Shown here: piece by piece, positions 26,572-37,492 of the stretch
Layout of the letters: each line of letters begins with the position of its first letter
How positions within the stretch are numbered: position 1 is the first letter of the stretch
Source: Sphingopyxis sp. OAS728
GTDB taxonomy: Bacteria > Pseudomonadota > Alphaproteobacteria > Sphingomonadales > Sphingomonadaceae
Reading direction: 5' to 3'
Assembly: GCF_014873485.1 (NCBI RefSeq)
Contig: NZ_JADBDT010000001.1
Span: 62,001-126,000 of the forward strand
Length of the DNA stretch: 64,000 nucleotides
Program-made: the position numbers and the translations under genes
Notes under the pieces: generated by a model
Seen by the model: only the letters and a program-made list of their open reading frames with translations
Told to the model about the DNA's origin: nothing
Databases searched by the model: none

Positions 26572-26941
26572 CTTCCTCCAATGGTTCGATTTCATCCTCG
26601 TCCGCCGGTTCGTCGGCGGAACGGAAATGATCGGCGACGTCGGTCGCCAGGTCCTGAATCCTCTGCACCAGACGCGGTGCATGCTCCTTGATCGGTTCGC
26701 GCAGCAGCCATGCGACGCCGGCAGCCGCCGCGATCGCGATCGGCAGGCGGTTGCTCCGAAATTGCTCCTGCACCGCTTGCGCCGTATCGTCGACGGCCGC
26801 GCCGATCCGGTATTTGCCGCGATCGACCAGCGCCGAGGGCCTAAGCGCCGCGCGCGCGACGTCGAGCCGGCGGTGCAGTTCGGCGCGCTGGAGCATCGAA
26901 CGGCGCGCCGCAGCGATCAGCCGGTTACGCGTCCGCGGCAT
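26552..26941 (-). CDS. Membrane-anchored hypothetical protein, YqjK-like position
   Basis: 129 residues: basic N-terminus (MPRTRNRLIAAARRSMLQRA), a helix, one transmembrane segment (LPIAIAAAAGVAWLL), then a helical tail ending in an acidic stretch (EPADEDEIEPLEEDDE). It sits third in the unit, where YqjK occurs in E. coli, and its 5' end overlaps the preceding gene by 17 bp. The assignment rests on position and membrane topology, not on clear motifs. Confidence 0.6.
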   Translation of the reverse strand: MPRTRNRLIAAARRSMLQRAELHRRLDVARAALRPSALVDRGKYRIGAAVDDTAQAVQEQFRSNRLPIAIAAAAGVAWLLREPIKEHAPRLVQRIQDLATDVADHFRSADEPADEDEIEPLEEDDEAVR

Positions 26942-27389
26942 CGTCGATCCCTTCGTTCGTCAGGTCACGCCGCAGCGCGGTACGAATGTCGCCATAGCTG
27001 CGCTGCGCACGCCAGCCGGCAAAAGCGGCAATCGCCAGCAGCACGGCGACGACGATCAGCGTCGCGACGAAGGGCCCGACGTGCGGCGAGAGCGCGAGGA
27101 TCGCGCCGAACGCGAGCGCGAGCATCGCGATACCCAAAGCCGAAGCGGCAACTGCGCCCCAGCCGGCTGTCCAGGATGCACCATGCAGCGCCAGCTCGGT
27201 GCGCGCTTCGAGCAGGGCAAGCTCCGCCTTCGCCGTCGCCGACAGATTGTCGACGACGTCGCCGACAATCTTTTCGAGCGGAACGGGGGGCGGTGCAAGC
27301 GGACGCCCGTCGGGCGCGTAGCCGTGACTTATGCCGTCAAAGCTGCGCGCCTCGGACGTCGGCGGGGTCTTCGGATCGGAAGGTGGCAA
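26925..27389 (-). CDS. YqjE-like / phage-holin superfamily III (DUF1469) protein
   Basis: About 154 residues with two transmembrane helices (WGAVAASALGIAMLALAFGAI and PFVATLIVVAVLLAIAAFAGW) after an amphipathic region DVVDNLSATAKAELALLEAR. This is the ACT_holin/YqjE pattern. No ATG exists near the 5' end: I take TTG 27389, 8 bp after the upstream stop, as start; TTG 27431 is also possible. Despite the holin name there is no phage context; it belongs with the YqjD-like neighbour. Confidence 0.7.
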   Translation of the reverse strand: MPPSDPKTPPTSEARSFDGISHGYAPDGRPLAPPPVPLEKIVGDVVDNLSATAKAELALLEARTELALHGASWTAGWGAVAASALGIAMLALAFGAILALSPHVGPFVATLIVVAVLLAIAAFAGWRAQRSYGDIRTALRRDLTNEGIDDAADA

Positions 27390-27396
27390 GGGCCTG

Positions 27397-27951
27397 TCAA
27401 TCGTTCGAGTTGCCCTTGAGCATCCGTGCAAGGACGAAGCCGATCACCGTGGCCGCGCCAACGGCAATGGCCGGATTCTTCTTGACCATGTCGCGCGTCG
27501 AGGCGGCGAGCTCGTCGAGATCCTTCTTATCGAGCGTCGTGGCGAGGCCGGCGACGGTCGTCGCTGCCGAACGGGCATAGTCGCCGTACTGCTTGCCGAA
27601 CTTGCTGTCGACGGTGCCGGCGCTGTCCTCGAGCAGCTTGGCGAGGCTGCCGACGGCTTCGGCTGCCTTGTCCTTGCCCTTGGTCGCGGCGTCGCGCGCC
27701 TTGGTCGAGGCCTGTTTCTTCAGTGCCGCGGCTTCGTCCTTCAGCGAGGCTGCTTTCTTCGATGCTTCGGATTTGATGGTGTCGCGCGTCGCGGCGATCT
27801 GGTCGCGGATCGGGTGATCCTTGGCGGCCGCCTTTTTCACGGTTGCGGGCTTGCGGGCAGGCGCGGCCTTGGTGGCAGCGGCCTTCGCGGGGGCCTTGGG
27901 ACGGGGCGCTGCGGCTTTCTTCGTCGCGGGAGTAGCGGCTTTGGCCATCAT
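27397..27951 (-). CDS. Lys/Ala-rich YqjD-like membrane protein with histone-like N-terminus
   Basis: 184 residues starting MMAKAATPATKKAAAP. The first 60 residues are Lys/Ala/Pro-rich, like histone H1-type tails; residues 60-140 form a helical region with TKARDAATKGKDKAAEAV; the C-terminus MVKKNPAIAVGAATVIGFVL is a single membrane anchor typical of DUF883/YqjD. It might bind nucleic acid or ribosomes and hold them at the membrane (inference). A much longer frame continues upstream antisense to eno and is not coding. Confidence 0.72.
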   Translation of the reverse strand: MMAKAATPATKKAAAPRPKAPAKAAATKAAPARKPATVKKAAAKDHPIRDQIAATRDTIKSEASKKAASLKDEAAALKKQASTKARDAATKGKDKAAEAVGSLAKLLEDSAGTVDSKFGKQYGDYARSAATTVAGLATTLDKKDLDELAASTRDMVKKNPAIAVGAATVIGFVLARMLKGNSND

Positions 27952-28080
27952 TAAGTCCTCTTCTGTCGTGTCGGGCGCCGCGCAAGCGGGCAACCTTCTC
28001 TTGGTCCTGCAAGAATATATAGCAAGGCGCGCCGAATGGTTCCATCCCTCCGCAAAATTCCTATGCAGCGGTTGCACTAA

Positions 28081-29427
<1,347 letters not shown>

Positions 29428-29628
29428 CATAGATCAAGTCGGCGCCGAATTGATTAGGTCGATCGGTGGGAAGCTGCTAGCCTGTCTTCGACGGTTGCGG
29501 TTTTTCCACCAGATCGGCTCTTCGTGGTACCGGCTCAATGTCCGCAGTCCCTCCGTTTCGTACGGATAGCCGATCGAAATATGCCGAGGTCCGGGTCGCA
29601 CCGGCTCCCGTCATCGAAGGTATTCGAC

Positions 29629-29826
29629 ATGCGGTCCTTTCATATCCTGCTCGAGGATAATTCCTCGGGCGAGCCGATACGCATTGATTTTCAGGCTGAA
29701 ACCCCGGACTTTGCGTTGCAGATTGCGCAGGGGCAGGCGGCGGGTCGCAGCATCGAACTGTGGGAAGGCGGAATGCGGCTGGGCACCTTCTGCAAGACGG
29801 CGCCGCATCTCTGGCGGCTTTCCTGA
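29629..29826 (+). CDS. Small conserved-looking protein (65 aa) between eno and ftsB
   Basis: 65 residues, MRSFHILLEDNSSGEPIRID then TPDFALQIAQGQAAGRSIEL and LGTFCKTAPHLWRLS. It reads like a compact beta-alpha domain with no signal or membrane segment. The ATG at 29629 is preferred because the upstream frame starts in non-coding sequence. No family is recognised. Confidence 0.55.
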   Translation: MRSFHILLEDNSSGEPIRIDFQAETPDFALQIAQGQAAGRSIELWEGGMRLGTFCKTAPHLWRLS

Positions 29827-29896
29827 TGCGATGAACGGTTGAAAACCGGCGATTGGCGCCTTGACGCCACGAATCAACTCTGATTCAAGGGCCGGA

Positions 29897-30223
29897 ATGA
29901 CGCAGCGCCACAAATTCCGCAAATCGATGAACCGGGCCGCCGGACCCGCCATCGCGGTAATGGTGGTGCTGGCGATGATCGGCTACATCATCTTCGGTCC
30001 GACCGGGCTTTACGCCTGGGGCGATTATGGCCAGTCGGTCGAGAAACAGCGCGTCATCCTGAGCGAGCTGACCAAGAAGCAGAACGAACTGCAGAATCGC
30101 GTCAACTTGCTCGACCGCCGCAGCGTCGACCCCGACTTGGCTGAAGAATATGTGCGCGAGAAACTCGGCGCATATCATCAGGACGAGTATATCATTCCGA
30201 TGGACAAGACAGCAAAGCCCTGA
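29897..30223 (+). CDS. ftsB: Septum formation initiator, FtsB/DivIC family
   Basis: 108 residues. A short cytoplasmic N-terminus, one transmembrane helix (GPAIAVMVVLAMIGYIIFG), then a periplasmic coiled coil (VEKQRVILSELTKKQNELQN) and EEYVREKLGAYHQDEYII. This is the FtsB/DivIC layout; the protein joins FtsL and FtsQ in the divisome. Start ATG 29897 (AAGGG upstream) is favoured over TTG 29861. The eno-ftsB-pdh order is conserved. Confidence 0.88.
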   Translation: MTQRHKFRKSMNRAAGPAIAVMVVLAMIGYIIFGPTGLYAWGDYGQSVEKQRVILSELTKKQNELQNRVNLLDRRSVDPDLAEEYVREKLGAYHQDEYIIPMDKTAKP

Positions 30224-30363
30224 GCTTTTGGGGCAGCGTTGCTGCACCCCTATGCTGCATACGTAAGTTGGCGCCGACCCCTCCCATGGTGGGCGTTGCC
30301 AAGTGCGGCGCGGCTCTCCTATATGGCGGCTTGCCGTAACGGCTAAATGCAAAGGAACCCGTC

Positions 30364-31434
30364 TTGGCCAAAGCACCTGCGCGAACCTCCCCCGCGCCCA
30401 AAAAGACTGCATCCACTCCGGCCGCCGCGAGCAATCGCGAGCAACCGCGCGAACCCGTCCCCTATGACGCGACGCCCGAAGAGCTGGAAAAATTCTATCG
30501 CGAGATGCTGCTCATCCGCCGCTTCGAGGAAAAGGCGGGGCAGCTTTACGGCCTCGGCCTGATCGGCGGTTTCTGCCACCTCTATATCGGTCAGGAAGCC
30601 GTCGCGGTCGGCCTGCAGTCGGCGCTTGACGGCGACAAGGACAGCGTGATCACCGGCTACCGCGACCACGGCCATATGCTCGCCTATGGCATCGACCCCA
30701 AGGTCATCATGGCCGAACTGACGGGACGCCAGGCCGGCATCTCGAAGGGCAAGGGCGGCTCGATGCACATGTTCAGCGTCGAGCATAAATTCTATGGCGG
30801 TCACGGCATCGTCGGCGCGCAGGTGTCGCTCGGCACCGGGCTGGCCTTCGCGCACAAATATCGCGGCGACGGCGGCGTAGCGATGGCCTATTTTGGCGAC
30901 GGCGCCGCGAACCAGGGCCAAGTCTATGAGAGCTTCAACATGGCTGAGCTGTGGAAGCTGCCGATCATCTTCGTGATCGAGAACAACCAATATGCGATGG
31001 GCACGTCGGTCAACCGCGCGTCGGCCGAGGACCAGCTCTATCGCCGCGGCGAAAGCTTCCGCATTCCGGGCATGCAGGTCGACGGCATGGACGTGCTCGC
31101 GGTGCGCGGCGCGGCCGAAGCGGCGCTCGAATGGGTGCGCGCGGGCAAGGGCCCGGTGCTGATGGAGCTCAAGACCTATCGTTATCGCGGCCACTCGATG
31201 TCCGACCCCGCCAAATATCGCAGCCGCGAGGAAGTGCAGGCGGTGCGCGACAAGAGCGACGCGATCGAACATCTGAAAAAGCTGATGACCGATGCCGGCA
31301 TCGGCGAGGACAAGTTCAAGGATATCGACAAGGAAATCCGTCAGATCGTTGCGGACTCGGCCGACTTCGCGGAAAGCGCGCCCGAACCCGAACTTCATGA
31401 ACTTTATACCGACGTGCTGGTGGAGCAATATTGA
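30364..31434 (+). CDS. pdhA: Pyruvate dehydrogenase E1 component, alpha subunit
   Basis: 356 residues, TTG start with AAGGA 8 bp upstream. A Lys/Pro/Ala-rich N-terminal extension precedes [20 protein letters not shown]. The thiamine diphosphate motif begins [10 protein letters not shown] and ends [10 protein letters not shown]; the regulated loop [14 protein letters not shown] is present. It forms the E1 heterotetramer with pdhB, which starts 2 bp after this stop. Decarboxylates pyruvate. Confidence 0.97.
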   Translation: MAKAPARTSPAPKKTASTPAAASNREQPREPVPYDATPEELEKFYREMLLIRRFEEKAGQLYGLGLIGGFCHLYIGQEAVAVGLQSALDGDKDSVITGYRDHGHMLAYGIDPKVIMAELTGRQAGISKGKGGSMHMFSVEHKFYGGHGIVGAQVSLGTGLAFAHKYRGDGGVAMAYFGDGAANQGQVYESFNMAELWKLPIIFVIENNQYAMGTSVNRASAEDQLYRRGESFRIPGMQVDGMDVLAVRGAAEAALEWVRAGKGPVLMELKTYRYRGHSMSDPAKYRSREEVQAVRDKSDAIEHLKKLMTDAGIGEDKFKDIDKEIRQIVADSADFAESAPEPELHELYTDVLVEQY

Positions 31435-31435
31435 G

Positions 31436-32821
31436 ATGGCCATCGAATTGAAAATGCCGGCGCTGTCGCCGACGATGGAAGAGGGCACGCTCGCCAAGTG
31501 GCTCGTCAAGGAAGGCGATGCGGTGAAATCGGGCGATATTCTCGCCGAGATCGAAACCGACAAGGCGACGATGGAATTCGAAGCGATCGACGAGGGTACG
31601 ATCGGCCAGATCCTCGTTGCCGAGGGCACCGACAATGTGAAGGTCGGCACCGTGATCGCAACGATCACGGGCGACGGCGAGGAAACCGCCGCTCCGGCTG
31701 CTGCGCCTGCGCCCGCCGCTGCTCCCGAGCCCAAGGCGGAAACTCCGGCTCCCGCTCCGGCACCTGCCGCAGCCCCGGCCGCTGCTCCCGCCGCAGCCGA
31801 ACGCGCATCGGACCCCGCGATCCCCGAAGGCACCGCCATGGCGCGCCTGACCGTCCGCGAAGCGCTCCGCGACGCGATGGCCGAGGAAATGCGCAAGGAC
31901 GACCGCGTCTTCGTGATGGGCGAGGAAGTCGCCGAATATCAGGGCGCGTACAAGGTCACGCAGGGCCTGCTCCAGGAGTTCGGCCCGCAGCGCGTCGTCG
32001 ATACGCCGATCACCGAATATGGCTTTGCCGGTCTCGGCGCGGGCGCGGCGATGGGCGGTCTCCGCCCGGTCATCGAGTTCATGACCTTCAACTTCGCGAT
32101 GCAGGCGATCGACCACATCATCAACTCGGCGGCAAAGACCAACTATATGTCGGGCGGCCAGATGCGCTGTCCGATCGTGTTCCGCGGTCCGAACGGCGCC
32201 GCAGCGCGCGTCGGCGCGCAGCACAGCCAGAATTACGCGCCCTGGTATGCGAGCGTCCCCGGCCTGATCGTGATCGCGCCCTATGACGCCGCCGATGCCA
32301 AGGGGCTGCTGAAGGCCGCGATCCGCACCGAAGACCCCGTCGTCTTCCTCGAGAACGAGCTGCTCTATGGCCGCAGCTTCGACGTTCCCGAAGTCGACGA
32401 TTTCGTCCTGCCGATCGGCAAGGCGCGGATCATGCGTCAGGGCAGCGACGTCACCATCGTCAGCTATTCGATCGGCGTCGGGCTCGCGCTCGAAGCGGCC
32501 GACCAGCTGGCGGGCGAGGGCATCGACGCCGAGGTCATCGACCTTCGCACGATCCGCCCGCTCGACACCGCGACGGTGCTCGCCAGCCTCAAGAAGACGA
32601 ACCATCTCGTCATCGTCGAAGAGGGCTGGCCGACCTGCTCGATCGCCAGCGAACTCGCGATGGTCGCGATGGAGCATGGCTTCGACGATCTCGATGCGCC
32701 CGTGATGCGGGTGTGCAACGAGGATGTGCCGCTGCCCTATGCGCACAATCTCGAAAAGGCCGCGCTGATCGACACCCCGCGCGTCGTGGCAGCCGTGAAG
32801 GCGGTCCGCAATCGCGCCTGA
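31436..32821 (+). CDS. pdhB: Pyruvate dehydrogenase E1 beta subunit with N-terminal lipoyl domain
   Basis: 461 residues. Residues 1-80 are a lipoyl domain with the lipoylation Lys K43 in [11 protein letters not shown]; an Ala/Pro linker (about 85-125) follows; the rest is the E1-beta transketolase domain ([37 protein letters not shown]). E1-beta with its own lipoyl domain is characteristic of Alphaproteobacteria such as rhizobia and Zymomonas. Works with pdhA; E2 and E3 are not in the window. Confidence 0.97.
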   Translation: MAIELKMPALSPTMEEGTLAKWLVKEGDAVKSGDILAEIETDKATMEFEAIDEGTIGQILVAEGTDNVKVGTVIATITGDGEETAAPAAAPAPAAAPEPKAETPAPAPAPAAAPAAAPAAAERASDPAIPEGTAMARLTVREALRDAMAEEMRKDDRVFVMGEEVAEYQGAYKVTQGLLQEFGPQRVVDTPITEYGFAGLGAGAAMGGLRPVIEFMTFNFAMQAIDHIINSAAKTNYMSGGQMRCPIVFRGPNGAAARVGAQHSQNYAPWYASVPGLIVIAPYDAADAKGLLKAAIRTEDPVVFLENELLYGRSFDVPEVDDFVLPIGKARIMRQGSDVTIVSYSIGVGLALEAADQLAGEGIDAEVIDLRTIRPLDTATVLASLKKTNHLVIVEEGWPTCSIASELAMVAMEHGFDDLDAPVMRVCNEDVPLPYAHNLEKAALIDTPRVVAAVKAVRNRA

Positions 32822-32849
32822 CGACCAAGAGACGGCCTTCTATCCCGAT

Positions 32850-33449
32850 ATGCGCGATCCGCGCGTGCTGGTCTCCGTACCGCACGCGCGGCGCGCCGCG
32901 ATGTCGGCGCTATGGGGATTGGCTGCGCGGCTGACCAAGCTGCTGCTCGACGCGCGCGAGCCGCTGATCGGGCAGATCAAGCTCGCCTGGTGGCGCGACA
33001 TGGCGGCGCTGGTGGCGAGCGATCCCGCGGCGCTGCCGAAGGGCGAGCCACTGCTTGCCGAACTTCAGGCGACATGGGCGGGGCAGGGCGGTCTCGACGC
33101 GCTTGTCGATGCCGCCGAGGCGATGCTGCTGGCCGAGACGGACGAAGAACGACGGGCGGCGTCCGAGAGCTTCGGCGGGGAGCTTTTCAAGCTGTCCGGC
33201 GGTGAGGAAGCTGGCGGAACACGGTGGGGCCTGTTGTGGGGCGCCGGGGTCGAAGAAAGCGAGCGCGAGGCGCGCGATCTGCTCGGCCATGCCAAAATAC
33301 TTCCCGCGCCGCCGCGCCGGGTCTTCGCCGGAAACCGGTCGCTTTTGATGCTCGACCGCTGGGCCGCGAAGATCGCGAGCCATGACGGCGAACGGAACCT
33401 GCGCAGGGAGGGCCTGCTCCTCCTGCGCATCGGCCTTTTCGGGCGCTGA
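32850..33449 (+). CDS. Squalene/phytoene synthase-like protein (NDUFAF6-like)
   Basis: 199 residues. QIKLAWWRDM matches the phytoene synthase family sequence around the second Asp motif, but the normal DxxxD catalytic set is not apparent and the protein is shorter than a true synthase. Mitochondrial NDUFAF6, a complex I assembly factor, is a catalytically dead member of this family, so a similar role is possible (inference). Open codons continue upstream of the ATG to 32799 without a conventional start. Confidence 0.65.
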   Translation: MRDPRVLVSVPHARRAAMSALWGLAARLTKLLLDAREPLIGQIKLAWWRDMAALVASDPAALPKGEPLLAELQATWAGQGGLDALVDAAEAMLLAETDEERRAASESFGGELFKLSGGEEAGGTRWGLLWGAGVEESEREARDLLGHAKILPAPPRRVFAGNRSLLMLDRWAAKIASHDGERNLRREGLLLLRIGLFGR

Positions 33450-33533
33450 CGACTAAAAGCGCATCGGGGGTGGAAATAGCGCCTCCAAACAACTATCTTG
33501 GCCAGAACAAACGGGGTCGCAGGGGACAATGCG

Positions 33534-34247
33534 ATGTTCAACGGGCTGGTCGCCTATCTCGATTCGATCAAGGCGCGCGACCCTGCGCCGCGGTCGCGCT
33601 GGGAAATTCTACTCTATCCGGGTTTGGTTGCGGTGGGTTTGCACCGTGTCGCGCATTGGCTGTTCGAGGCGCGGCTGTTCTTCCTCGCGCGCTTCGTCAA
33701 TCATTTGTCGCGCTTCCTGACCGCGGTCGATATCCATCCGGGTGCGACGATCGGACGCCACCTGTTCATCGACCATGGTTTCGGCGTCGTGATCGGCGAG
33801 ACCGCCGAGATCGGCGACAATGTTTCCATCTATCAGGGCGTGACGCTCGGCGGCACCGACCCGGCGAACGGCATTGGCGGCAAGCGCCATCCGACCCTCG
33901 CCAATGACGTTATCGTCGGATCGGGCGCCCAGATCCTCGGTCCCGTCACCGTCAACGCGCGCGCGCGCGTCGGTGCGAACGCCGTGGTGACCAAGGATGT
34001 GCCCGAGGGCGCGGTGATGGTCGGCATCCCGGCGCGCTCGACCTTGCTCGATGCAACCGAATATGCGCGCGAGTTCGTGCCCTATGGCACGCCGTGCAGC
34101 GAAACCTTCGACCCCGCGACGCAGAAGATCGAGCTGCTGCAATGCCAGCTCGATATGATGCAAAAACAGCTGAAGGCCTTGCTCGACGAACGCGAAGTCG
34201 CTGAGGACCAGGCGCCGCGGCGCAAAGGGAGCCGGACCGGGGCCTGA
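33534..34247 (+). CDS. cysE: Serine O-acetyltransferase
   Basis: 237 residues; ATG 33534 with GGGGA 7 bp upstream chosen over a longer frame. The left-handed beta-helix of hexapeptide repeats is clear: DIHPGATIGRHLFIDHGFGV, VIGETAEIGDNVSIYQGVTLG, HPTLANDVIVGSGAQILGPV. It makes O-acetylserine from serine and acetyl-CoA, the first step of cysteine synthesis. The shorter form resembles EpsC-type SATs. The C-terminal coiled-coil tail is an extension. Confidence 0.95.
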   Translation: MFNGLVAYLDSIKARDPAPRSRWEILLYPGLVAVGLHRVAHWLFEARLFFLARFVNHLSRFLTAVDIHPGATIGRHLFIDHGFGVVIGETAEIGDNVSIYQGVTLGGTDPANGIGGKRHPTLANDVIVGSGAQILGPVTVNARARVGANAVVTKDVPEGAVMVGIPARSTLLDATEYAREFVPYGTPCSETFDPATQKIELLQCQLDMMQKQLKALLDEREVAEDQAPRRKGSRTGA

Positions 34248-34597
34248 TGGGAACGGTGACGCCCTTGCCGTTCGGAAATAACCGGGCGGTCCCGCAGCAG
34301 ACCGGTTTCGAGCGTCCCGAGCTCATGCGTATCCTTGATCTCTACGGCCGGATGGTCGCCGCCGGGCACTGGCGCGACTATGCGATGGATTTCCACCGCG
34401 ACGCGGCGATCTTCTCGGCCTTTCGCCGCGCTGCCGAGCGCCCCGAATATCGCATAGAAAAGCGCCCCGCCTTGCGGAGCCGGCAGGGCATGTGGGCCCT
34501 TGTCTCCGAAGCCGGGGCGATCCTGAAACGCGGGGACGAGCTTTCCAATGTGCTCGCCCCCGTCGAACGCAAGCTTATGAAGCTGGTTGGAGACTGA
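34247..34597 (+). CDS. DUF2794-domain protein
   Basis: 116 residues: FGNNRAVPQQTGFERPELMR, ILDLYGRMVAAGHWRDYAMD and AAIFSAFRRAAERPEYRIEK are recognisable family segments. The start overlaps the cysE stop by one base. A small alphaproteobacterial family of unknown function, cytosolic. Its 3' end overlaps the convergent membrane-protein gene by 23 bp. Confidence 0.85.
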   Translation: MGTVTPLPFGNNRAVPQQTGFERPELMRILDLYGRMVAAGHWRDYAMDFHRDAAIFSAFRRAAERPEYRIEKRPALRSRQGMWALVSEAGAILKRGDELSNVLAPVERKLMKLVGD

Positions 34598-35648
34598 CCG
34601 TACGGGTCGTCGCGGGCAGCTGATTCGCGAGATTGTCGGGCAGGAAGCCCACGACCACCGCCCGCGCATTCTGCCAGAAGGCCGAGAGCAGCAGCAACGC
34701 CGAGCCGATCACGAACGCCGTCAGCGCGACATTGAGCTCGACCGCGCCAAAGGTGTTGAACAGCTGCGTCATCGCGAACAGCACATAGGCGAGCGCCGAG
34801 ACGAGCAGGGCGCGGCGGTCGATCGCGAGCGCGAGCAGCCCAAACAGGATATAGACGCCGATCACCATCACCGCAGCAGCGCTGCCGATGTCGTCGCCGC
34901 GCGTGACGCCGAGCAAGTGGAAGATCGGGTGCGCGATCATCGGTGCGGCGAGCAGGTGGAGCCAGAAGGCGACGTCGCTGCGGCGCGTCTGGCGCACCCG
35001 GTCGCTGCGATCCCACCACATGGCAAGCGCGAAGACGCCGAGGCCGGCAATCAGCACCAGCGCCATTGGCAGCGTGCCGTCGGGGCTGGGCATGCCGGTG
35101 ATCGCGAGCACGAGCGCGACCGCGGTCGCAGCGAGCGCGGCGGTTCCGGCGGCGACGGTGATCGGCACCATGAAGCGCTTCCAGTGGAGCCAGGTCGCCG
35201 CCGCGGTGACCAGCGCCATCGATCCGATCAGGATCGCACCGGTCGTTTCGCCGACATCATTGCCGAAAATGGACTCGCCATGCTTGACGAGGATGCCGAC
35301 CATCGTCGCGAACACACCGCCCGAAAAGGCGAGGACGAGGACGATGCTGGGCAGCGCCATGCGGCGCTTGCGGGTGAAATATTCGGCGAGGAACCACGCC
35401 GAGCCGGCGACGAACGCGCCGCCGAGCGCGGGGTGGATCGAGGCGCCGATCCAGCCGACCGCGACGAGCAGGATCACCGCCGCGATGCTGACAAAAATAT
35501 CGTTGAAGCCGGTGATAAGGCGGAATGATTCCTCATCCGCTCCGGGAGCGGCGCGCACCGATGCGATATGCGACCGGAAAGCCAATGCGGCCTCCGGCGT
35601 CAGTACCTTTGCATCGACCGCAGCTTGCAGGTCGCTTTCACTATACAT
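34575..35648 (-). CDS. Multi-pass membrane protein (DUF2157-like)
   Basis: 357 residues. An N-terminal cytoplasmic segment MYSESDLQAAVDAKVLTPEA (a binding-helix pattern) is followed by about nine or ten transmembrane helices. This is the layout of DUF2157 membrane proteins. No transport motif is recognised. Its 3' end overlaps the DUF2794 gene on the other strand. Confidence 0.7.
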   Translation of the reverse strand: MYSESDLQAAVDAKVLTPEAALAFRSHIASVRAAPGADEESFRLITGFNDIFVSIAAVILLVAVGWIGASIHPALGGAFVAGSAWFLAEYFTRKRRMALPSIVLVLAFSGGVFATMVGILVKHGESIFGNDVGETTGAILIGSMALVTAAATWLHWKRFMVPITVAAGTAALAATAVALVLAITGMPSPDGTLPMALVLIAGLGVFALAMWWDRSDRVRQTRRSDVAFWLHLLAAPMIAHPIFHLLGVTRGDDIGSAAAVMVIGVYILFGLLALAIDRRALLVSALAYVLFAMTQLFNTFGAVELNVALTAFVIGSALLLLSAFWQNARAVVVGFLPDNLANQLPATTRTVSLQPAS

Positions 35649-35725
35649 CGGGGTCGTCCTTCTGTCCGATCCCCTTGCCCCGCATCGCTTTTAGCAGAAC
35701 TGTATTAGTGATGCAATACGATAAG

Positions 35726-36376
35726 TCAGGCAAAAATATGCGCGGGCGACAGCCGGTCGCGCTGCGCCTCGGTGACGCGCTCGACAAGGCGCATGCCGAC
35801 GACGAACAGGACGAGGCTGAGCACCGACGAAATGGCGCCCAGATAGAGTGAGGTGCTGACCATTTCGGTGCTGGTCGCGCGAAAGCTCATCTGGATCGAA
35901 ATATTGGCGCTGATGTTGGAGGCGAGCCAGACCGTCCACCACAGGGTCAGGATCGGGTCGCCGCGATCTATGTCGCTGCCGCCCGCGTGGCTCGCGTTCC
36001 AGATTTGCCGCATCGCGCGGAAAGGTTGGACGAGATTGGCGAAGGGCACGAAATACCAGCCGACGGCCCAGCCGGGGGTGAAGTCGAAACCCGCGATGCC
36101 GGCCGCGACAACATTGGCGGCGGCGCGATATATCCACATCGCGAAGAAGACGATCGTGACCAACGATACGAGCGTGTTGACCAGCAGCACGGCAAGATAG
36201 AGCTGTTCCATCGGTGTGGGATCGGGATTGGCGAGGATGATGTCGCCGTTGATTTCGCCGATCTCGCCCGCGAGCAGCGCGACCGTCACGGCAAATCCGA
36301 CGATCAGCAAGGTTTTGACGATCTTCGCCCGCCGCTGAAGCAGCTCGATACCGTCGCCCAGGTTCATTTCCGCCAT
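35726..36376 (-). CDS. DUF4328-domain membrane protein
   Basis: 216 residues from MAEMNLGDGIELLQRRAKIV; GGGGGG 5 bp upstream supports this start rather than GTG 36391. Family pattern: FAMWIYRAAANV, FTPGWAVGWYFVPFANLVQP and PFRAMRQIWNAS, then two further helices (ILTLWWTVWLASNISANIS). Four or five membrane segments. Function unknown. Confidence 0.8.
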   Translation of the reverse strand: MAEMNLGDGIELLQRRAKIVKTLLIVGFAVTVALLAGEIGEINGDIILANPDPTPMEQLYLAVLLVNTLVSLVTIVFFAMWIYRAAANVVAAGIAGFDFTPGWAVGWYFVPFANLVQPFRAMRQIWNASHAGGSDIDRGDPILTLWWTVWLASNISANISIQMSFRATSTEMVSTSLYLGAISSVLSLVLFVVGMRLVERVTEAQRDRLSPAHIFA

Positions 36377-36435
36377 GTCATCCCCCCGCACAGGAACGCC
36401 GCCCCGGCGCCCCTATGCGGAAAGATGTAACAGGA

Positions 36436-37338
36436 TCAGCCCAGCGCCATCAACGCCTTCATGACGTTCATCGACTGCTCGCTGCCCGATTGCGGGACGA
36501 TTTCGCCATTGCGGTCGATGATCTTTTCCCACGCCGCGGCGACACCCTCGGGCGTGCGCTCGCCTTCGGGAAGCGCGACGCCGGGGGTCATGGTGACATA
36601 GGCGGCGTGGAACGCACCTGCGCCCGCGCCGACGATCATGTTCGTGGGCGCGTCCTCGCTGACCAGATAGAGCGCGGCGGGGACGACATTCTCGGGCGTG
36701 AACTTCTCGAACAGCTCGGCGGGGAAGATATCCTCGGTCATGCGCGTGCCCGCGACGGGCGCGATCGTGTTGCAGCGAATATTATATTTCGCGCCTTCGA
36801 GGTGGAGCGTCTTGGTGAGCCCTGCGAGGCCCAGCTTTGCCGCGCCATAATTGGCCTGCCCGAAATTCCCGTAGAGGCCGGTCGACGAGGCGGTCATCAG
36901 GATGCGGCCATAGGCCTGTTCGCGCATCAGGTCCCAGCATGCCTTGGTGACGTTGGCGCTGCCGCTGACATGCACCTTCAGCACCAGGTCGAAATCGGAG
37001 GGCTCCATCTTGGCGAAGCTCTTGTCGCGCAGGATGCCGGCATTGTTGATCAGGACGTGGACGCCGCCCCATTCTTCCTTCGCCTTGGCTACCATTTCGA
37101 CCATCTGGTCATATTCGGTGACGCTGCCGCCGTTCGAGATTGCGGTGCCGCCCGCGGCACGGATTTCCTCGACGACCTGCAGTGCGGCGTCCGAATGGCC
37201 GGTGCCGTCGCGCGATCCGCCGAGGTCGTTGACGACCACCTTTGCCCCGCGCCGCGCGAGTTCGAGCGCATAGGCGCGGCCAAGGCCGCCGCCGGCGCCG
37301 GTAACAATAGCCACGCGGCCGTCAAATTTGATCGTCAT
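36436..37338 (-). CDS. Short-chain dehydrogenase/reductase (3-hydroxyacyl-CoA type)
   Basis: 300 residues. The Rossmann motif TGAGGGLGRAYALELARRGA, VVNDLGGSRDGTGHSDAA, NNAGIL, and the catalytic Ser/Tyr-x-x-x-Lys (TASSTGLYGNFGQANYGAAK) are intact. The VNDLGG..GTGHSDAA insertion is characteristic of the (3R)-hydroxyacyl-CoA dehydrogenase domain of peroxisomal MFE-2 and its bacterial relatives, so a fatty-acyl-CoA substrate is likely. The extra C-terminal 60 residues fit that group. Start at 37338 chosen; the upstream frame is antisense. Confidence 0.9.
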   Translation of the reverse strand: MTIKFDGRVAIVTGAGGGLGRAYALELARRGAKVVVNDLGGSRDGTGHSDAALQVVEEIRAAGGTAISNGGSVTEYDQMVEMVAKAKEEWGGVHVLINNAGILRDKSFAKMEPSDFDLVLKVHVSGSANVTKACWDLMREQAYGRILMTASSTGLYGNFGQANYGAAKLGLAGLTKTLHLEGAKYNIRCNTIAPVAGTRMTEDIFPAELFEKFTPENVVPAALYLVSEDAPTNMIVGAGAGAFHAAYVTMTPGVALPEGERTPEGVAAAWEKIIDRNGEIVPQSGSEQSMNVMKALMALG

Positions 37339-37452
37339 GATGGTCTCCCGGAAAGGGCGTGCCTCAAGAAAGGTTGCCCGAAAAAACTGGAACGTCCTTA
37401 GCCGTTCGCGCTTGGCAGGCAAGGGGGTGAAAAAATGACGGCTGAAACAAAA

Positions 37453-37492
37453 ATGTCACGCAAATGACGTGCATATGTCATGCAAGCGTCAT
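37453..37492 (+). promoter_or_regulatory. PhoB box array upstream of the porin gene
   Basis: Four heptamers at 11-bp steps: ATGTCAC (37453), ATGACGT (37464), ATGTCAT (37475) and GCGTCAT (37486). The last two form ATGTCATGCAAGCGTCAT, a good 7-4-7 Pho box, ending 47 bp before the porin ATG. Confidence 0.7.

Noticed and set aside
26925..27431. Phage holin, hence prophage remnant
   Set aside because: The DUF1469/holin superfamily III name is misleading; neighbours are YqjD-like proteins and there are no phage genes.
29428..29628. Possible small RNA between eno and the 65-aa gene
   Set aside because: Some short inverted repeats exist but none is strong enough, and no terminator or promoter frames them.
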